The notes: generated by a model not told the origin, from the letters alone. Counted from the first letter of the stretch, positions 34,028 through 45,570 are shown. The stretch is 64,000 nucleotides of DNA from Impatiens glandulifera (GCF_907164915.1 NC_061869.1:37200840-37264839); one strand, 5' to 3'. Program-made: numbers and translations.

Positions 34028-35247
34028 TGTTAGATAAAATTAGATCGGTTAAATAAAACTTAACAAAAACAAATTTCTTGTGTAGGAACAGTTAAAGAAC
34101 TCTACCGGTCAAGTTACACAACCGGTCAAGCAACCCAACCGAACAAAAACCTAAACAAACAAGAAGATAAAACCGGTCAAATCAGATGGCCAAAATCGTT
34201 GAACATTCGGTCAATCTGAAGTTATAGAAAAATCGGAAGTCATCTGGTTAACATAAACAACCGACTAGTACAAATAGATACTTCGAGTATCTGTTGAGGA
34301 TGATACCGAAGGGACAGACTTTAGTATTGCCATATTCATACAAGTCTGAGGACTATCTGCAGGCTGCAGAAGATCGTCCGACAAGATCTTCCCACTCCAG
34401 GATAAATCAGAGGCGCAATCCTCCAGGTGCAGGCAACTGTCCAACCGACAGTTGCCATACTAAGTAAAAGACAAACCTAGCCGGTTTGACCTATACACTG
34501 GAAGCTTAGACCGCCAGGTCTGAAGCCTAGACCGCTAGGTCTGAATCACTGAACCTCTACTCAACCAATCAGATTCAAGGAAATGAAATGTGACCGTTGG
34601 CACATTTCACCTATAAAAAGAAGGAGCTGAAGAGGAGTAAAGGCAGTTACAAAAAAGTTATCAGTTCTACCAACTACAAGCTCTAAGATTTATTGAAAGT
34701 TCATCTCTTTACAAGATTTAGAGCCTAAATGTCTATTTGAAGTGTGATTACAATTTCGGTTAAAATTGTACGGGTGTTATCGAGCAGAAAATAAGCCTCG
34801 ATCAGATTGTGTTTGTGTATTCCTTAGTGAATATCCTTCTCGCGGTTTCGAGAGGAAGGGGTGACGTATGAGTTTCATCTCCGAACATCCATAAAACCTA
34901 TCTTATTCTTTACTTTCTGCCGGTTCTACATTCTAACCGATCTGTACTAACCTACTCATACCGTTCTAACCGACTCAACATCACCTAAACCGACCTACTG
35001 AATCCCAAACCGACCCAGCAAACCCCAAACCTATCTAATTCAGATCCGGCTCTATTCATCCTGTGTGTGTGCTGCTTCAACCTGAAACAAACCACTTCCG
35101 CACTTGAACTAGGTTCAAGAGTTTGTGACAGTTTGTGTAGTATTGAAACCCCGGTGTTAATCTCTAACCGGATTAATCACCAACCTTTGAGTGAGACGCG
35201 CTAACCGGCCAGACCCCGGTCCCCCAGTCGCGACCTAGATCCTAACA
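34028..35247 (+). mobile_element. C2 copia (SIRE-like) 5' LTR
   Basis: Starts TGTTAGATAAAATTAG and ends CTAGATCCTAACA, short inverted ends TGTTAG/CTAACA. Length 1220 bp. It has a TATA box, a CAAT box (ACCAATCAGA near 34564) and the gtgacgtatgagtttcatc block shared with C1 and the solo LTRs. A primer-binding site follows. The matching 3' LTR is missing. Confidence 0.85.
34611..34619 (+). promoter_or_regulatory. TATA box of C2 LTR
   Basis: CTATAAAAAG preceded by CAAT-type ACCAATCAGA about 45 bases upstream. Transcription would begin about 30 bases downstream. Confidence 0.65.
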
Positions 35248-35249
35248 AT

Positions 35250-35264
35250 TGGTATTAGAGCAGT
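35250..35264 (+). other. C2 primer-binding site
   Basis: TGGTATTAGAGCAGT, close to the consensus complementary to initiator Met-tRNA (TGGTATCAGAGC). Confidence 0.85.
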
Positions 35265-35286
35265 TAGTTTCAATACTCAAGCAAAC

Positions 35287-37053
35287 ATGTCGTTTGATAG
35301 GCCCCAATGCTAGAAGGTGACGACTTTGCCAATTGGAAGGCACGCATGCACCTGCACTTAATCACCATGGATGACGAGATGTAGTTCATCATGACTGAAG
35401 GACCGGTAAAGATTGACAAAGACAAAGGACTGGACAGCTGAAGACAGGAGAAGAAACAATCTGGACAACCATGCCAAAAACCGCATCACTAACGGTTTGG
35501 ACAGGAATACGTTTTGCAAGGTTAGAGATTACAAAACCGCAAAGGAAATATGGGAAGCAGTGATTCAAATTCATGAGGGAAATGAAAGAACCAAGGAAAA
35601 CAAGATAATGGTGGCTACCCAGAAGTTTGAAAACATCAAGATGAGACCGGGAGAAACAATGAGAGAATACAGTGACCGGTTCACAGATGTAATAGACGAG
35701 CTATCAACTCTTGGCAAGAAGTATGACAACAAGGAAGTCATCATGAAAGCGCTAAGATCTTTTCCAAGTGCATGGGATATAAAGACAATGGTGATAAGGG
35801 AATCAAACTGTCTAAGCAAGATGAAGCTACACGACGTGTTCGAAGATCTTAAGGCATATGAGTTTGAAATGAGATCTAGGACTGAAGATGAAGTCTCAGC
35901 CTCAACCTCAACTAGAGCATTGGTCACATCCACAGAACCGGTTGCTCCTGCACCGATCAGAACCGCTGAATAGTTCACCGAGGATGTCATGGCAATGCTT
36001 GCACGGAAATTTGGCAGATTCATGAAGAGAAGCCAACCAACAAACAACAACAACTATAACTACGGTGATAAATCTAATATCAGATGTTATAACTGCAATT
36101 GTTTGGGACATTTCAGGTGGGAATGTAGAAAACCGAGGCGAGATGACCGGAAACCGGACGATCAGAATCACCAAAATGACTATCAACAAACTGGTGAAAG
36201 AAGTGAAGTTCAGAAAGCACTGATAGCCGATGATGGAGGAAGCTTATGGGCTCACAGTGACAGTGATGATGAACTAATATGCCTCATGGCAAATGAGGAA
36301 CAGGTATTTGACTCTCCCTGTGAAGAATTTACTAAAGATGAGTTATTTAATGCACTAAATGATATGGTAGAAGAATATAAGAACCTATTAACATTAATAC
36401 CTACCCAACTCAACTTTAGAACCGACCCCATAGCACCTACCTTGACCGAACCAAAAATCATTCAACCTGCTAAAACCCTGGAAACCGAGATAGCACCTGA
36501 AATATCCTCTAAGACCAAACAGCTCAAGGAGTCAGTCCAAGAGCCGACCGAAGAGGATGATGCCCGAATCCAGTATCGAATAGCCGCATGGAAAAGATCC
36601 ATTGACATGGTGAATCAGATGTCTAAGTACAAAAGACATCCCAAATGCAAATTTGGTCTTGGGTACAATGACAACGACCCCGCCAACCGGAACCATTTGG
36701 ACAAAATAAAGCTTACAAAAGGCAACCTTCCCTTTGTGAAATTTGTCAAAAGCTCTTTAACCGACGATGAGGAACTAAGTGCCTCCTATCCTGAAGACAA
36801 ACTAATCTATGTAAGTCCATCTAGCTCCAAAAAATGGCTTCACCCTGAGAAAAGGATAGCCAACCGACCCAAAGGTAAGAAAGCCGAACCACATAGGTTA
36901 AACCAAAGACCACTTCTGAATAAGGCACCTTTAGGAAAGCAGAAAGACTCCAAACCGAGTGCAGGAAAACTAGCTAGAACCATAACCGGGAAAGTTGTCC
37001 GACTTATTAAAGTCTGGATACCTAAGGGACAAATCGCTTGTGGACCCAAGTAA
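35287..37053 (+). pseudogene. C2 copia gag and start of protease
   Basis: ATG at 35287 (MSFDRP), a frameshift near 35305, then DDFANWKARMHLHLITMDDE. A stop at 35382 and a frameshift near 35420 follow. 35413-35973 is open for 186 codons: UBN2-type gag with KEIWEAVIQIHEGNERTKEN and FENIKMRPGETMREYSDRF. After one stop (35971), 35989-37053 is open for 354 codons. It contains the zinc knuckle CYNCNCLGHFRWEC (36091-36132), an acidic patch, and a basic Pro/Lys-rich linker. Far better preserved than C1: removing a few lesions would restore reading, so C2 is clearly younger. Confidence 0.9.
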
Positions 37054-40000
37054 ATGTGGGTACCAAATAGTTGTAAATATGTATATTTTGCAGGATATGA
37101 AATAACGGCTAGGAAACTCCGAGTGGTACCTAGATAGCGGTTGCTCCAGACACATGACTGGAAACAACAATCTTCTAACCGATATCAGAATAGAAACCGG
37201 TGCAATGATTACTTTCGGTGATAACTCAAAAGGTAGAACTGTGGGCAAGGGTAAGATTGTCCATGGTAATTTAACAATTGATAATGTACTCTTAGTTGAA
37301 AACCTGCATTTTAACCTGTTAAGCATTAGTCAAATGTGTGATGCTGGATACACTATATAATTCCTTAAACATGCATGCCTAGTTAAAAATTCCCAAGGTA
37401 TCATACTGCTAACCGAAAATAGGTTAGGAAATATATACAAGGTAGATTGGAAAAATAAAGTAGAATACCCTGTTTGTATGGTGGCTAAAACCGATCAAAC
37501 CTGGCTGTGGCATAAAAGGTTAAACCACTTAAACCTGAAAACCTTAAACTATATCCGCGGTAAAAAACTAGTTGAAGGAATTCCTGATATAGTATTCAAT
37601 AAGGATAAGGTCTGTTCAGCATGTCAAATGAGTAAACAAACTAAGTCAACCTTTAAGAGTAAAGGACACATTCAATCTAACCGATGTTTAGATCTCCTTC
37701 ACATGGACCTATTCGGAACGATTAGGGTCGTCAGCCTAGGAGGTATGCTTTATACTATGATAGTTGTTGATAATTATTCTAGGTATACATGGGTAATATT
37801 CTTGGCATCCAAACGTGAAACCGCATCAAATTTATTTACACTACTTAAACGTTTGCAAAATGAAAAATCAACACGCATCAATAACATTAGGAGTGATAGA
37901 GGAACCGAATTTACAAATAGTACACTAAATGCATTTCTTGATGAATCCGGTATTAGACACGAGTTGTCTAGTGCTAGGACTCCTCAACAGAACGGCCTGG
38001 CCGAGAGAAGAAACCGAACTCTCAAGGAAGCCGCAAGGTCCATGATAGCCGATTGGTGTTGCCCAGAAATTCTGGGCTGAGGCTATGAATACTGCATTTC
38101 ACACACAAAACCGGTCTCTGATTAACAAGTTCCACAACAAAACACCGTATGAAGTATACTTTGATAGGATTCCTAACCTTAGGTATCTTAAAATTTTCGG
38201 TTGTAAATGTTACATTCACATAAATGGAATAACTTATCTATCTGCTTTTGATGCAAAATCCGATATTGGGATCATGTTAGGTTACTCAACAGTTAGTAAA
38301 GCTTATAGAGTATACAATACTAGAACTTTAACCGTGGAGGAATCACTTCATGTCGTTTTCGATGAATCGGTTGAAAGCAACACTGCATCATCCTTTGATC
38401 TACACAACATATTGGAAAAAACAACAATATCCATTTTGATAGTGAAGATGAGATTCCGGTTTTCAGACGGTTTGTCTATGACCAAATGGGTAATGATGAA
38501 ACCCAGCAGGATCAAGCTGTCACACGACAGGAAGTTAACACCTCGGTTCAAACTGAGGAAATCGGTCGGTCTGACACTCTTGTTCAGCCTACTGATATGT
38601 CTAGCCTTGATCAAATAAGCGTTGATTTGGTAGACACTCCTGAACCGAATCTCAAAAGGAACACAAATCATCCTCCTGAGCTAATTATAGGTGACCCTTC
38701 CTGTTCAAACTAGGCGACAAATCCTGGAGGAATACTTTAATTCCGCTTTCATATCCCAGATTGAGCCGAAAAGAGTGGATGAAGCATTGTCAGATCCGGA
38801 TTGGATCTTGGGAATGCAAGAAGAGTTAAACCAGTTTGAGAGTAATAAAGTCTGGTACCTAGTATTTAGACCGAAAGATCAACCGGTCATAGGAACAAGA
38901 TGGGTATTTAGAAATAAACTCAATGAAGACGGTTTGGTCACGAGGAACAAAGCCAGATTAGTGGCACAAGGATACAAACAGGAAGAAGGCATTGATTTTG
39001 AAGAATCATTTGCCCCTGTAGCTAGGATTGAAGCCATTAGGATTTTTCTGGCTTTTGCTGCTTTCAAAAACTTTAAAGTTTTTCAAATGGATGTCAAAAG
39101 TGCATTTTTGAATGGTGAACTACGTGAGGAAGTATATGTTGAACAACCACCCGGTTTCAAAAATGCTGACCTGCCTAATCATGTATACCGCTTAAACAAA
39201 GTATTGTACGGTTTAAAACAAGCTCCTAGAGCTTGGTATGATACACTAACCGCATTTCTGTTAAAACATGATTTCACCATCGGTTCGGTGGACAAAACCC
39301 TATTTAAATTTGAGAAAAAGGAACATATTCTACTTGTTCAAATATATGTAGATGATATCATCTTCGGCTCAACCGATCCTAAGCTATGTGATAAATTCTC
39401 AACATTGATGACTAACAAATTTGAGATGAGTATGATGGGAGAATTAAGCTTCTTCCTAGGCCTTCAGATTAAGCAACTCGAAGGAGGAACTTTCATCAGT
39501 TAACCCAAATACACCAAGGAACTTCTAAAGAAATTTGGGATGGATACATGATACTCAGCCTCTACACCAATGAGCTCATCAGTTAAATTGGACAAGGATG
39601 ATGACGGTCAGGCAGTAGACTTGAAAGCTTACCGAGGAATCATCGACTCCCTCTTATACTTGACTGCAAGTAGACCGGATATACTGTTTGCGTTCGGTGT
39701 GTGTAGAAGATTCCAGGCTAATCCAAAACAGTCTCACTACACAGCCGCAAAGCAAATCTTAAAATACCTAAAGGGAACTCCTGAAGTCGGTCTGTGGTAT
39801 CCAAAGGACTCATCTTTTAACCTCACAAGTTACTCAGATGCAGATTATGCAGGTTGTAAAGTTGACCTAAAAAGTACCAGCGGAACATGCCAATTCCTAG
39901 GTGATCGGCTTGTTTCATGGCATAGCAAGAAACAGACATTGGTTACCACGTCAACCGCAGAAGCCGAATATCTGGAAGCCGGAAGTTGTTGTTCACAACT

Positions 40001-40310
40001 TCTGTGGATCCAACAACAACTGAAGGATTTCGGTATCACAGCCGAAGAGTCTCCGATATTCTGTGATAACACAAGTGCCATAGCAATCACATATAATCCG
40101 GTTCTACATTCTAGAACCAAGCACATCGACATAAGGCATCACTTCATTTGGGAACATGTCATGTTGAAGCACATCCGGCTGGAATATGTATCAATAGAAC
40201 AACAAGTAGCCAATATCTTCACAAAGCCACTGCAGGAAGCTAAGTTTTCTCACTTCAGAAACATACTTGGTTTAACCGATATTAATCAGCTTATCAGAGT
40301 TAGACGAGGT
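37054..40310 (+). pseudogene. C2 copia pol: protease, integrase, reverse transcriptase, RNase H
   Basis: Protease at about 37110 with WYLDSGCSRHMTG (catalytic D-S-G intact). Integrase 37478-38300: HKRLNH...CSACQ zinc motif, then LLHMDLFG, IRSDRGTEF and GLAERRNRTLKEA as the D-D-E residues, with a frameshift near 38078. Reverse transcriptase 38691-39503 with [20 protein letters not shown] and [10 protein letters not shown] (YVDD intact). RNase H 39570-40260 with SYSDADYAGC, STAEAEY and TKHIDIRHHF. Stops or shifts also at 37051, 37358, about 38430, 38711, 39500 and 39549. The catalytic residues are all present. It ends shortly after RNase H. Confidence 0.93.
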
Positions 40311-40319
40311 CTACTCGCC

Positions 40320-40475
40320 CACTCCTTTCTAATTAAGTCTATTTTGCTCGTCCAAGGCATCCTAAAGCTTCGCGGCCGCGAGCGCATTTGCCTCCTCGAG
40401 TGCTTTGTCGGCAGCCAGCTTTGTCGCTATCAATTCCGCCACCTGTTCGGTGACCGCCTTTAATTCGGCCTCGGT
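40320..40475 (-). pseudogene. Inverted coiled-coil fragment
   Basis: The minus strand encodes EAELKAVTEQVAELIATKLA and KALEEANALAAAKL, a heptad-rich coiled coil. The piece is markedly more GC-rich than its surroundings (it contains GCGGCCGC). Coiled coils of this style end the 3' ORF of some SIRE-like elements, so it may be a piece of such an ORF, but here it is inverted relative to C1 and C2. It sits exactly between the C2 pol end and the right C1-family LTR. Confidence 0.5.
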
Positions 40476-41731
40476 CTAACTCTTTTAGACGTGGTCTAAG
40501 GAGTGCGCAAGCAGACGTCGTCTAACTCCTTTAGATGTGGTCTAAGGAGTGCGCGAGCAGACATTGTCTAACTCCTTTAGACGTAGTCTAAGGAGTGCAT
40601 GAGTAGACGTCGTCTAACTCTTTTAGACGTGGTTTAAGGAATGCGCGTAGTTAGACATTGTTTAACCTTCTTATACGCGGTCTGAAAAAGAAACGTAGTT
40701 AGACGTCGTCAAACCTTCTTTGACGCGATCTGAAAAAGAAGCGTAGTTAGACGTCGTCTAACCTTCTTAGACGCGGTCTAAGAAGAAGCATAGTTAGACG
40801 TTGTCTAACCTTCTTAGACGCGGACTGAAGAAGAAACGTAGTTAGACGTCATCCAACTTGATCAGACGTCCGAAGGAGCGTCTGTTTCTCTACTCAATGT
40901 TCGTTATCTATAGTCCGACAAGTCATCTAACCTTAACAAATGAGAAATTGCCACGTACGTTATTAATCAAATTGTCTACTTGTGTTGTACTATCCAGTAC
41001 AACACAATCTTAGAGAATATTCGGTGCACTATTAGTCCGGTACGGCCACGATCCTAATGCACATGCTCTGTTGTACTATCGTACTATTGGCGGTCGTCCA
41101 ACGGACATATGCCACGTGTCTTAGTAGAAGATTTGATCGTTGGTGTATTTCAAGTATAAATAGAAGCTCAAGGACAATAGACGAATCACTTAGTTACTCC
41201 CGCTCTCTCGGTTATCTGAATTACTTGCTCACATTTGATTTTGCCATATGATTTCTTAATCTCTCTCAAGCTCAAGTGTGAATTAAGTACTCACGTTGTG
41301 AACTTTCCATAATCTATATATTGTACTTTCTGTGTTAAATCTCAATATTGTAAGTTGAACAGAGGTTATTCTGTTCAATAGAGAGTTAGCTAGAAGTTAT
41401 GTGGTTTCTGATTGGGTTTGTGTAGTGTGATCTATACCAATCAAAGTCTTATAGTGAATATCCTAATGTTGAGGAAGAATGGGTGACGTATGAGTTTTAT
41501 CTCCGAATATCCATAAAACTCCATGTGTTCTTACTTTATGTTGATTTCATTCATCTGTCTTACGCTTCAAATCCAACAAATTGTTCCGCACTTGAACTTG
41601 GTCAAGAGTTTGTAAAGATTTGCGAAGAATAGAAACAAATTTTAACTTCTAACAGAGTTAAAATCAAATTGAAGTCATAAGTTTTTCACAATAGTTAGAC
41701 CCCGTCTCTATTGTTAACACCGATCCTAACA
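40476..41731 (+). mobile_element. C1-family LTR (right)
   Basis: It starts inside the 46-bp array (40476-40655), continues through the 48-bp array (to about 40885), and ends CCGATCCTAACA at 41731. It has about 100 bases, near 40905-41060, that the left LTR lacks. TATA is at 41155-41163. It is the likely 3' LTR of C1, but its right flank (tatttattaaac) is not the gypsy sequence found left of C1, so a deletion or rearrangement has occurred. Confidence 0.8.
41112..41163 (+). promoter_or_regulatory. G-box and TATA box of right C1 LTR
   Basis: GCCACGTGTC (perfect G-box core CACGTG at 41112-41117) about 40 bases before TATAAATAG. The left LTR has CACATG at the same position. Confidence 0.6.
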
Positions 41732-42330
41732 TATTTATTAAACTATTATTTATTTTATTTTTATTTATTAATAAAAGTCTATAAAATTTATTTTGAATAT
41801 AAATACTAAATTATTAGGACTTTAGGAACATGTAACTTTTTAATGTTAACACTTTCTATTTTCTTCTAATATATAGATATCTTGAACTTCAGTTCTTCAT
41901 TTTTTTCCTATTTCCTATTTTTTTACCCAATATATTTTTTTTGTCTTCTTCTCTATCTATTCGATTGTCTAATCTGGTTTGAGTTACGTTAGTTATCAGA
42001 AGACATATTTCTCAGATAGTGAACAAGTTGGGTCACGATAGAGGATAGTCGATTGTCCGTTGGATTTCGCTTGCGAGCTTCTGTCATGGATCCTCTTTTC
42101 ATTATTTTACCTCTAACTTTCGCCTGAGAGTAATTTTAATTGTCTCCCAATTTTCACCTCAAACCTTTGAATCGTCGCCCTCCCTTTCTCTCTCCTTCTC
42201 ACCATTTGCCTAAAAGTGTTGAATGAATCACCCGAATGGGGGCCTGCCTTAATCGTGGACTTCGCTTTTGAAGAGAAATTTGACGAATCGACCATAATAT
42301 TGACATCATTTTGGAAAATGATCCAGGCCT
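41732..42330. other. Non-coding stretch with one weak minus-strand frame
   Basis: 41732-41960 is AT-rich with nothing recognisable. 41960-42330 has balanced composition and lies within a minus frame of 139 codons (42113-42532) with no known motif. That frame overlaps the foldback repeat at its start, so I do not call it a gene. Confidence 0.4.
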
Positions 42331-42351
42331 GATGAAATTTGCACAAATAAC

Positions 42352-42560
42352 GATTTCGGACAAAAATACCCCTTCGTGTCACGCAACGCATTCGTGACGC
42401 GAAAAGATGACCTGATAATGTTTGCAAAAAATGATTTTTTTCGACATGTACATAGTCCAAAATACCCCTTCGCGTCACGAAAATCATGCGTCGTGTGACG
42501 TGAAGGGGTATTTTCGTCTTTAGACATGTCAAAAAGGTTATTTTTGCAAACTTTATTCGG
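42352..42560. repeat. Foldback (MITE-like) repeat
   Basis: Outer arms AAATACCCCTTCGTGTCACG (about 42362) and its inverse GTGACGTGAAGGGGTATTTT (about 42495). A second, partly overlapping pair is GTTTGCAAAAAATGATTTTT (42419) and AGGTTATTTTTGCAAAC (42535). No target duplication was found with confidence. Confidence 0.65.
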
Positions 42561-42599
42561 CATTGATCATTTCAAGGGGTCATTATTAGGGTTATTTCG

Positions 42600-43130
42600 T
42601 CAAATATCCCTTTTGAAAGTGTTTTTTAATTTGGGGTTTGAGTAATAAGTCATTTCTTTCTGGATTTGGGTTTGGGTGTTTGCATGACCTTGTGCAACGT
42701 GCACCGCACTGAAAAACAAAACACAATTAATCAGTTTAAATAGATAATATTTATTTTAAGTTTGTTTTAATTTGTTGATTTATTTACTTAATTTATTTTA
42801 TGAAAATGAGTTTAAGTCTAATTATAATTATGATATAAAATGTGGGTGTATGAAAAAAAAATATTTGGAATGATGTATTTTTGTGATAAGAAAATGTTCA
42901 CTTAATTCTTTGCGTTGATTCTAAAGATATAAGAATTGATTTGTGATTTATAGTTCATTTAGAATTAATATTTTATCAAATTGTAACATTTTATTAAAAA
43001 AATTATTAAAGAGTACCTACAACTTTGTTCAATAGTTCAGATTTCAGACTAAATAAGAAAGAGAAATTTGATGAGATGACACTGAAGATACCCTTAATGG
43101 TAAAAGTGTCGGCGCTTAAAAAAAAGCGCT
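42600..43130. other. AT-rich stretch, no feature seen
   Basis: No reading frame or repeat of note. TATA-poor, T-rich sequence ahead of the second foldback. Confidence 0.5.
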
Positions 43131-43384
43131 GGTGACACTTTTATTTTTTTTGGATGAAAATGTCCCCGTTGCGGGACGCAACCGACATTTGTGAGACGCC
43201 GACATTCGCGAGATGCAACCGGCATTCGCGAGACACAACCTGCATTCTCGAGACGCACCCGGCAATCGCGAGACGAAAAAAAATTTGAAAAAAAAATTTT
43301 TTTTAAAAAAAACCCGTCTCGCGAATGCCGACTGCGTCTCGCGACATGGGCAATTTCGTTAAAAAAAAATATAAAAGTGTCACA
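43110..43384. repeat. Foldback repeat with CpG-rich 20-21-bp tandem units
   Basis: GTGACACTTTTAT (about 43132-43144) is inverted as ATAAAAGTGTCAC (about 43371-43383). Between them are five units around CCGGCATTCGCGAGACGCA (43180-43275) and inverted copies GTCTCGCGAATGCCG (about 43316-43330). CpG density is far above the surroundings. A small perfect hairpin GGCGCTT...AAGCGCT lies at 43112-43131. Confidence 0.75.
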
Positions 43385-43574
43385 AGTTTTTTATTTTTTA
43401 TTTTTTATAAGGGTCAAAAAGTCAAATAGCCTATTCTTTAGTCAAATTTCCCAATAGGAGAAGAAAGTGAATTATTAAATAAATAGTTTTATTTTGTATT
43501 TTTTTAATAAAATGATTCATCATTTAAAAAGTAAAAATTAGAGTATAATTTGGTAAGGTGAGATATGTCTGGGG

Positions 43575-43582
43575 CTATATAG
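43575..43582 (+). promoter_or_regulatory. TATA box of the candidate gene
   Basis: CTATATAG, about 30 bases before a pyrimidine/purine change into a GC-richer leader starting near 43607. It supports the gene at 43853. Confidence 0.65.
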
Positions 43583-43606
43583 TGAGAATTTACCGGCCAG
43601 AATCCG

Positions 43607-43850
43607 GTAGAGAAAGAAAGGCGCTGCTCTATCCAAATTCCAATCCATCTCAAGCTTCTTCCCTGAGACACTCTTTCCTACTTCCAGATTCCGGCGCAGA
43701 GGTAAGAGAATTTCAATTTCCGATCTTCTCTCACCTTAAGGTGTATGTATCATTGTGCTGTTGTTTCTGCGATTCATAATACAAGTGAATGATCGAATTT
43801 TCTTCTTATAAGAGCTCATCTCTCTCTCTTTCTTTATCTCCAACTTTCAG
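43607..43850 (+). other. 5' UTR exon and 5' UTR intron
   Basis: Leader exon about 43607-43701, ending CGCAGAG|GTAAGAG. The intron runs 43702-43850 (149 bp), GT to AG, with a pyrimidine-rich end (tatctccaactttcag). The coding exon starts with ct directly before ATG. Splice sites are strong, but use is inferred from sequence alone. Confidence 0.65.
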
Positions 43851-43852
43851 CT

Positions 43853-44179
43853 ATGGGGTTTCTATCTTGGTGGGCAGAAGGCAATAAGGAGGCTCCTTCT
43901 TCCTCATCCTCACCGGAAGCCAAACCACCACAAAAGTCTGATTCAACTGTCAAGGGACATGCCGAGGTGCCTGGCATGAACGGCGCCGTTGAGGTCCTGC
44001 GTACTCCTCCACTTATGCCGGCCGATGTTACGGTTTTCGAATTCGGATCCGTCTCCGCATCGACTGACAAGGTCACGCTCGCTGGATATTGTCCTATCAC
44101 CGACGACCTCGATCCCTGCCGGTGGGAGATTTTACCCGCAGACTGTGAAGAGGCTCCTCAGTTTAGGATTGTTTTCTGA
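43853..44179 (+). CDS. Small conserved-looking plant protein, function unknown
   Basis: A single coding exon of 108 codons plus stop; start MGFLSWWAEG, directly after a good intron acceptor and with no upstream ATG in the leader exon. Three parts are visible: a Trp-rich N-terminus, a Ser/Pro/Lys-rich low-complexity linker (residues about 13-40), and a compact C-terminal block with VTVFEFGSV, VTLAGYCPITDDLDPCRWEI and APQFRIVF. No signal peptide or membrane segment is evident. Base composition (about 50% GC) differs from the AT-rich, transposon-filled surroundings, and the frame is intact, unlike every other coding stretch here. From memory it resembles a plant family annotated in Arabidopsis as maternal effect embryo arrest 59, but I am not certain of that identity. 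Opposite-strand frames are shadows. Confidence 0.8.
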   Translation: MGFLSWWAEGNKEAPSSSSSPEAKPPQKSDSTVKGHAEVPGMNGAVEVLRTPPLMPADVTVFEFGSVSASTDKVTLAGYCPITDDLDPCRWEILPADCEEAPQFRIVF

Positions 44180-45150
44180 GAGATCATGCTAGCTAGCTAG
44201 CTGGCGGCTCCATCTTTATGGAGTAAGAACTTGGTTTCTATTTACCAAACACAAATTATTTAAACACTATATTTACAATTATTCTAGTATAAAATTTAAA
44301 ATTCTATCATTTGAACAACCCATCTTACAAAAAAAAAATATATCTACAAAATGTTATGTTTTTAAAAAATTTAAATTCTGTAAAAAGTTTGTATTGATGA
44401 TCTATTTTTTTAGTTAATCTATGGATTCAAATTTGTTTCACAATCTTAAATCACTTCTTCATTATTTATGATTTCAAATTATAGTTATCTTTCTATCATT
44501 TTCATTGATTAAAAGTCATTCAATAGATCAAATTTTAGAAAACAATAATTTTCTGAAAACAGAATTTTCTAAGATTGCAGAAAAATAAGATTTTGCAAAT
44601 CCATTAGCTATGATTCAATTATCAAAGAGCAATTTGAAATTATTTTATCTTTCAATTACGATAATAGATGCATTCTCTAATATGTCCACGAACAGAACAT
44701 TATAAGCGACGATAAATGATCAATCTGATTATCTCCACTCTCACCAGCCACGCGGATCTCGTCTTCATCATACTCATAAAAGAAATGTGAGTTGGAGTAA
44801 CAATATCTATAGGTTGAAAGAGATTGCAGTGGGAAGTAAATAAATTGGAAATTAGAATGAGCAAAAAAATCTACCTCTTCTTCATTTCACATTTTCGTTT
44901 TTATAGTTCAGTTCTGTTACATATAAGTGTAAATAAACGAATTACAATTGATTCCTAAAATTACAGAAAATGAAAATTTGCAATTCAATTGATTTGGTTA
45001 GATTTGTTTTTCTGTATTTTTTGTTTAATCCTCTTCTCAAAATGATAATCTTGGAGGTTTAATCCTTCTTTGAGATTAATTAAGTGTTTTCCTTCTATAT
45101 TCAGCCTTAGCTGAAGTCCTTGAAACCCTAGCTTATTCTTTTTGTTTTCT
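44180..45150. other. Gene 3' flank and AT-rich spacer
   Basis: Directly after the stop is a palindromic gctagctagctagctgg. The rest is AT-rich with no reading frame of interest. No clear polyadenylation signal could be chosen. Confidence 0.5.
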
Positions 45151-45570
45151 ATGACATTGTGGAATTTCCTAAAAACACAAAGAAACTAGTAACTGATTTT
45201 CTTCATATGGTACAACTTCCTCAATCTGCGTCCGTGTATACTTCAATATTATATCTTGGTTTGCTTCATAATATATGCCTAGGGATAGATTTCTCTTTAG
45301 GTATTTAACAATTTGTGTTGCACATTCCATGTGAGTTTTGGCTATTTTCAACATGTATTAAGGTAGTTGTTGAACACAAAAACTAATATATGATCTTGTT
45401 AAATTGAGGTATATTAGTCTACCTATTAACCTTCTAAATTGTTTAGGTTCAATTAAAATGTCTTTGACCTCTGATTCTGCTTTGAAACCCTTTGCCATAG
45501 GAGTAGTTGATGGCTTGGATCCCATTAATTCTAGGTCATCAATTATGTCCAATATGTACTTTCTTTTATT
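45151..45570 (-). pseudogene. Copia RNase H / connection remnant
   Basis: Minus strand: 45358-45552 encodes DIIDDLELMGSKPSTTPM and RLIGRLIYLNLTRSYISF; 45169-45354 encodes MECATQIVKYLKRNLSLGIY and YTRTQIEEV. These are the CKPxxTPM, LVGRLLYLNLTRPDI and YLKGxPGLG blocks of copia between reverse transcriptase and RNase H. The rest of RNase H and the LTR are missing to the left. Confidence 0.85.

Noticed and set aside
42113..42532. 139-codon minus-strand gene
   Set aside because: Half of it is the foldback repeat, composition is biased and no domain is visible.
44190..44210. gctagctagctagctgg as a terminator
   Set aside because: A simple palindromic tract after the stop; plant genes do not use such hairpins for termination and no poly-A signal could be tied to it.
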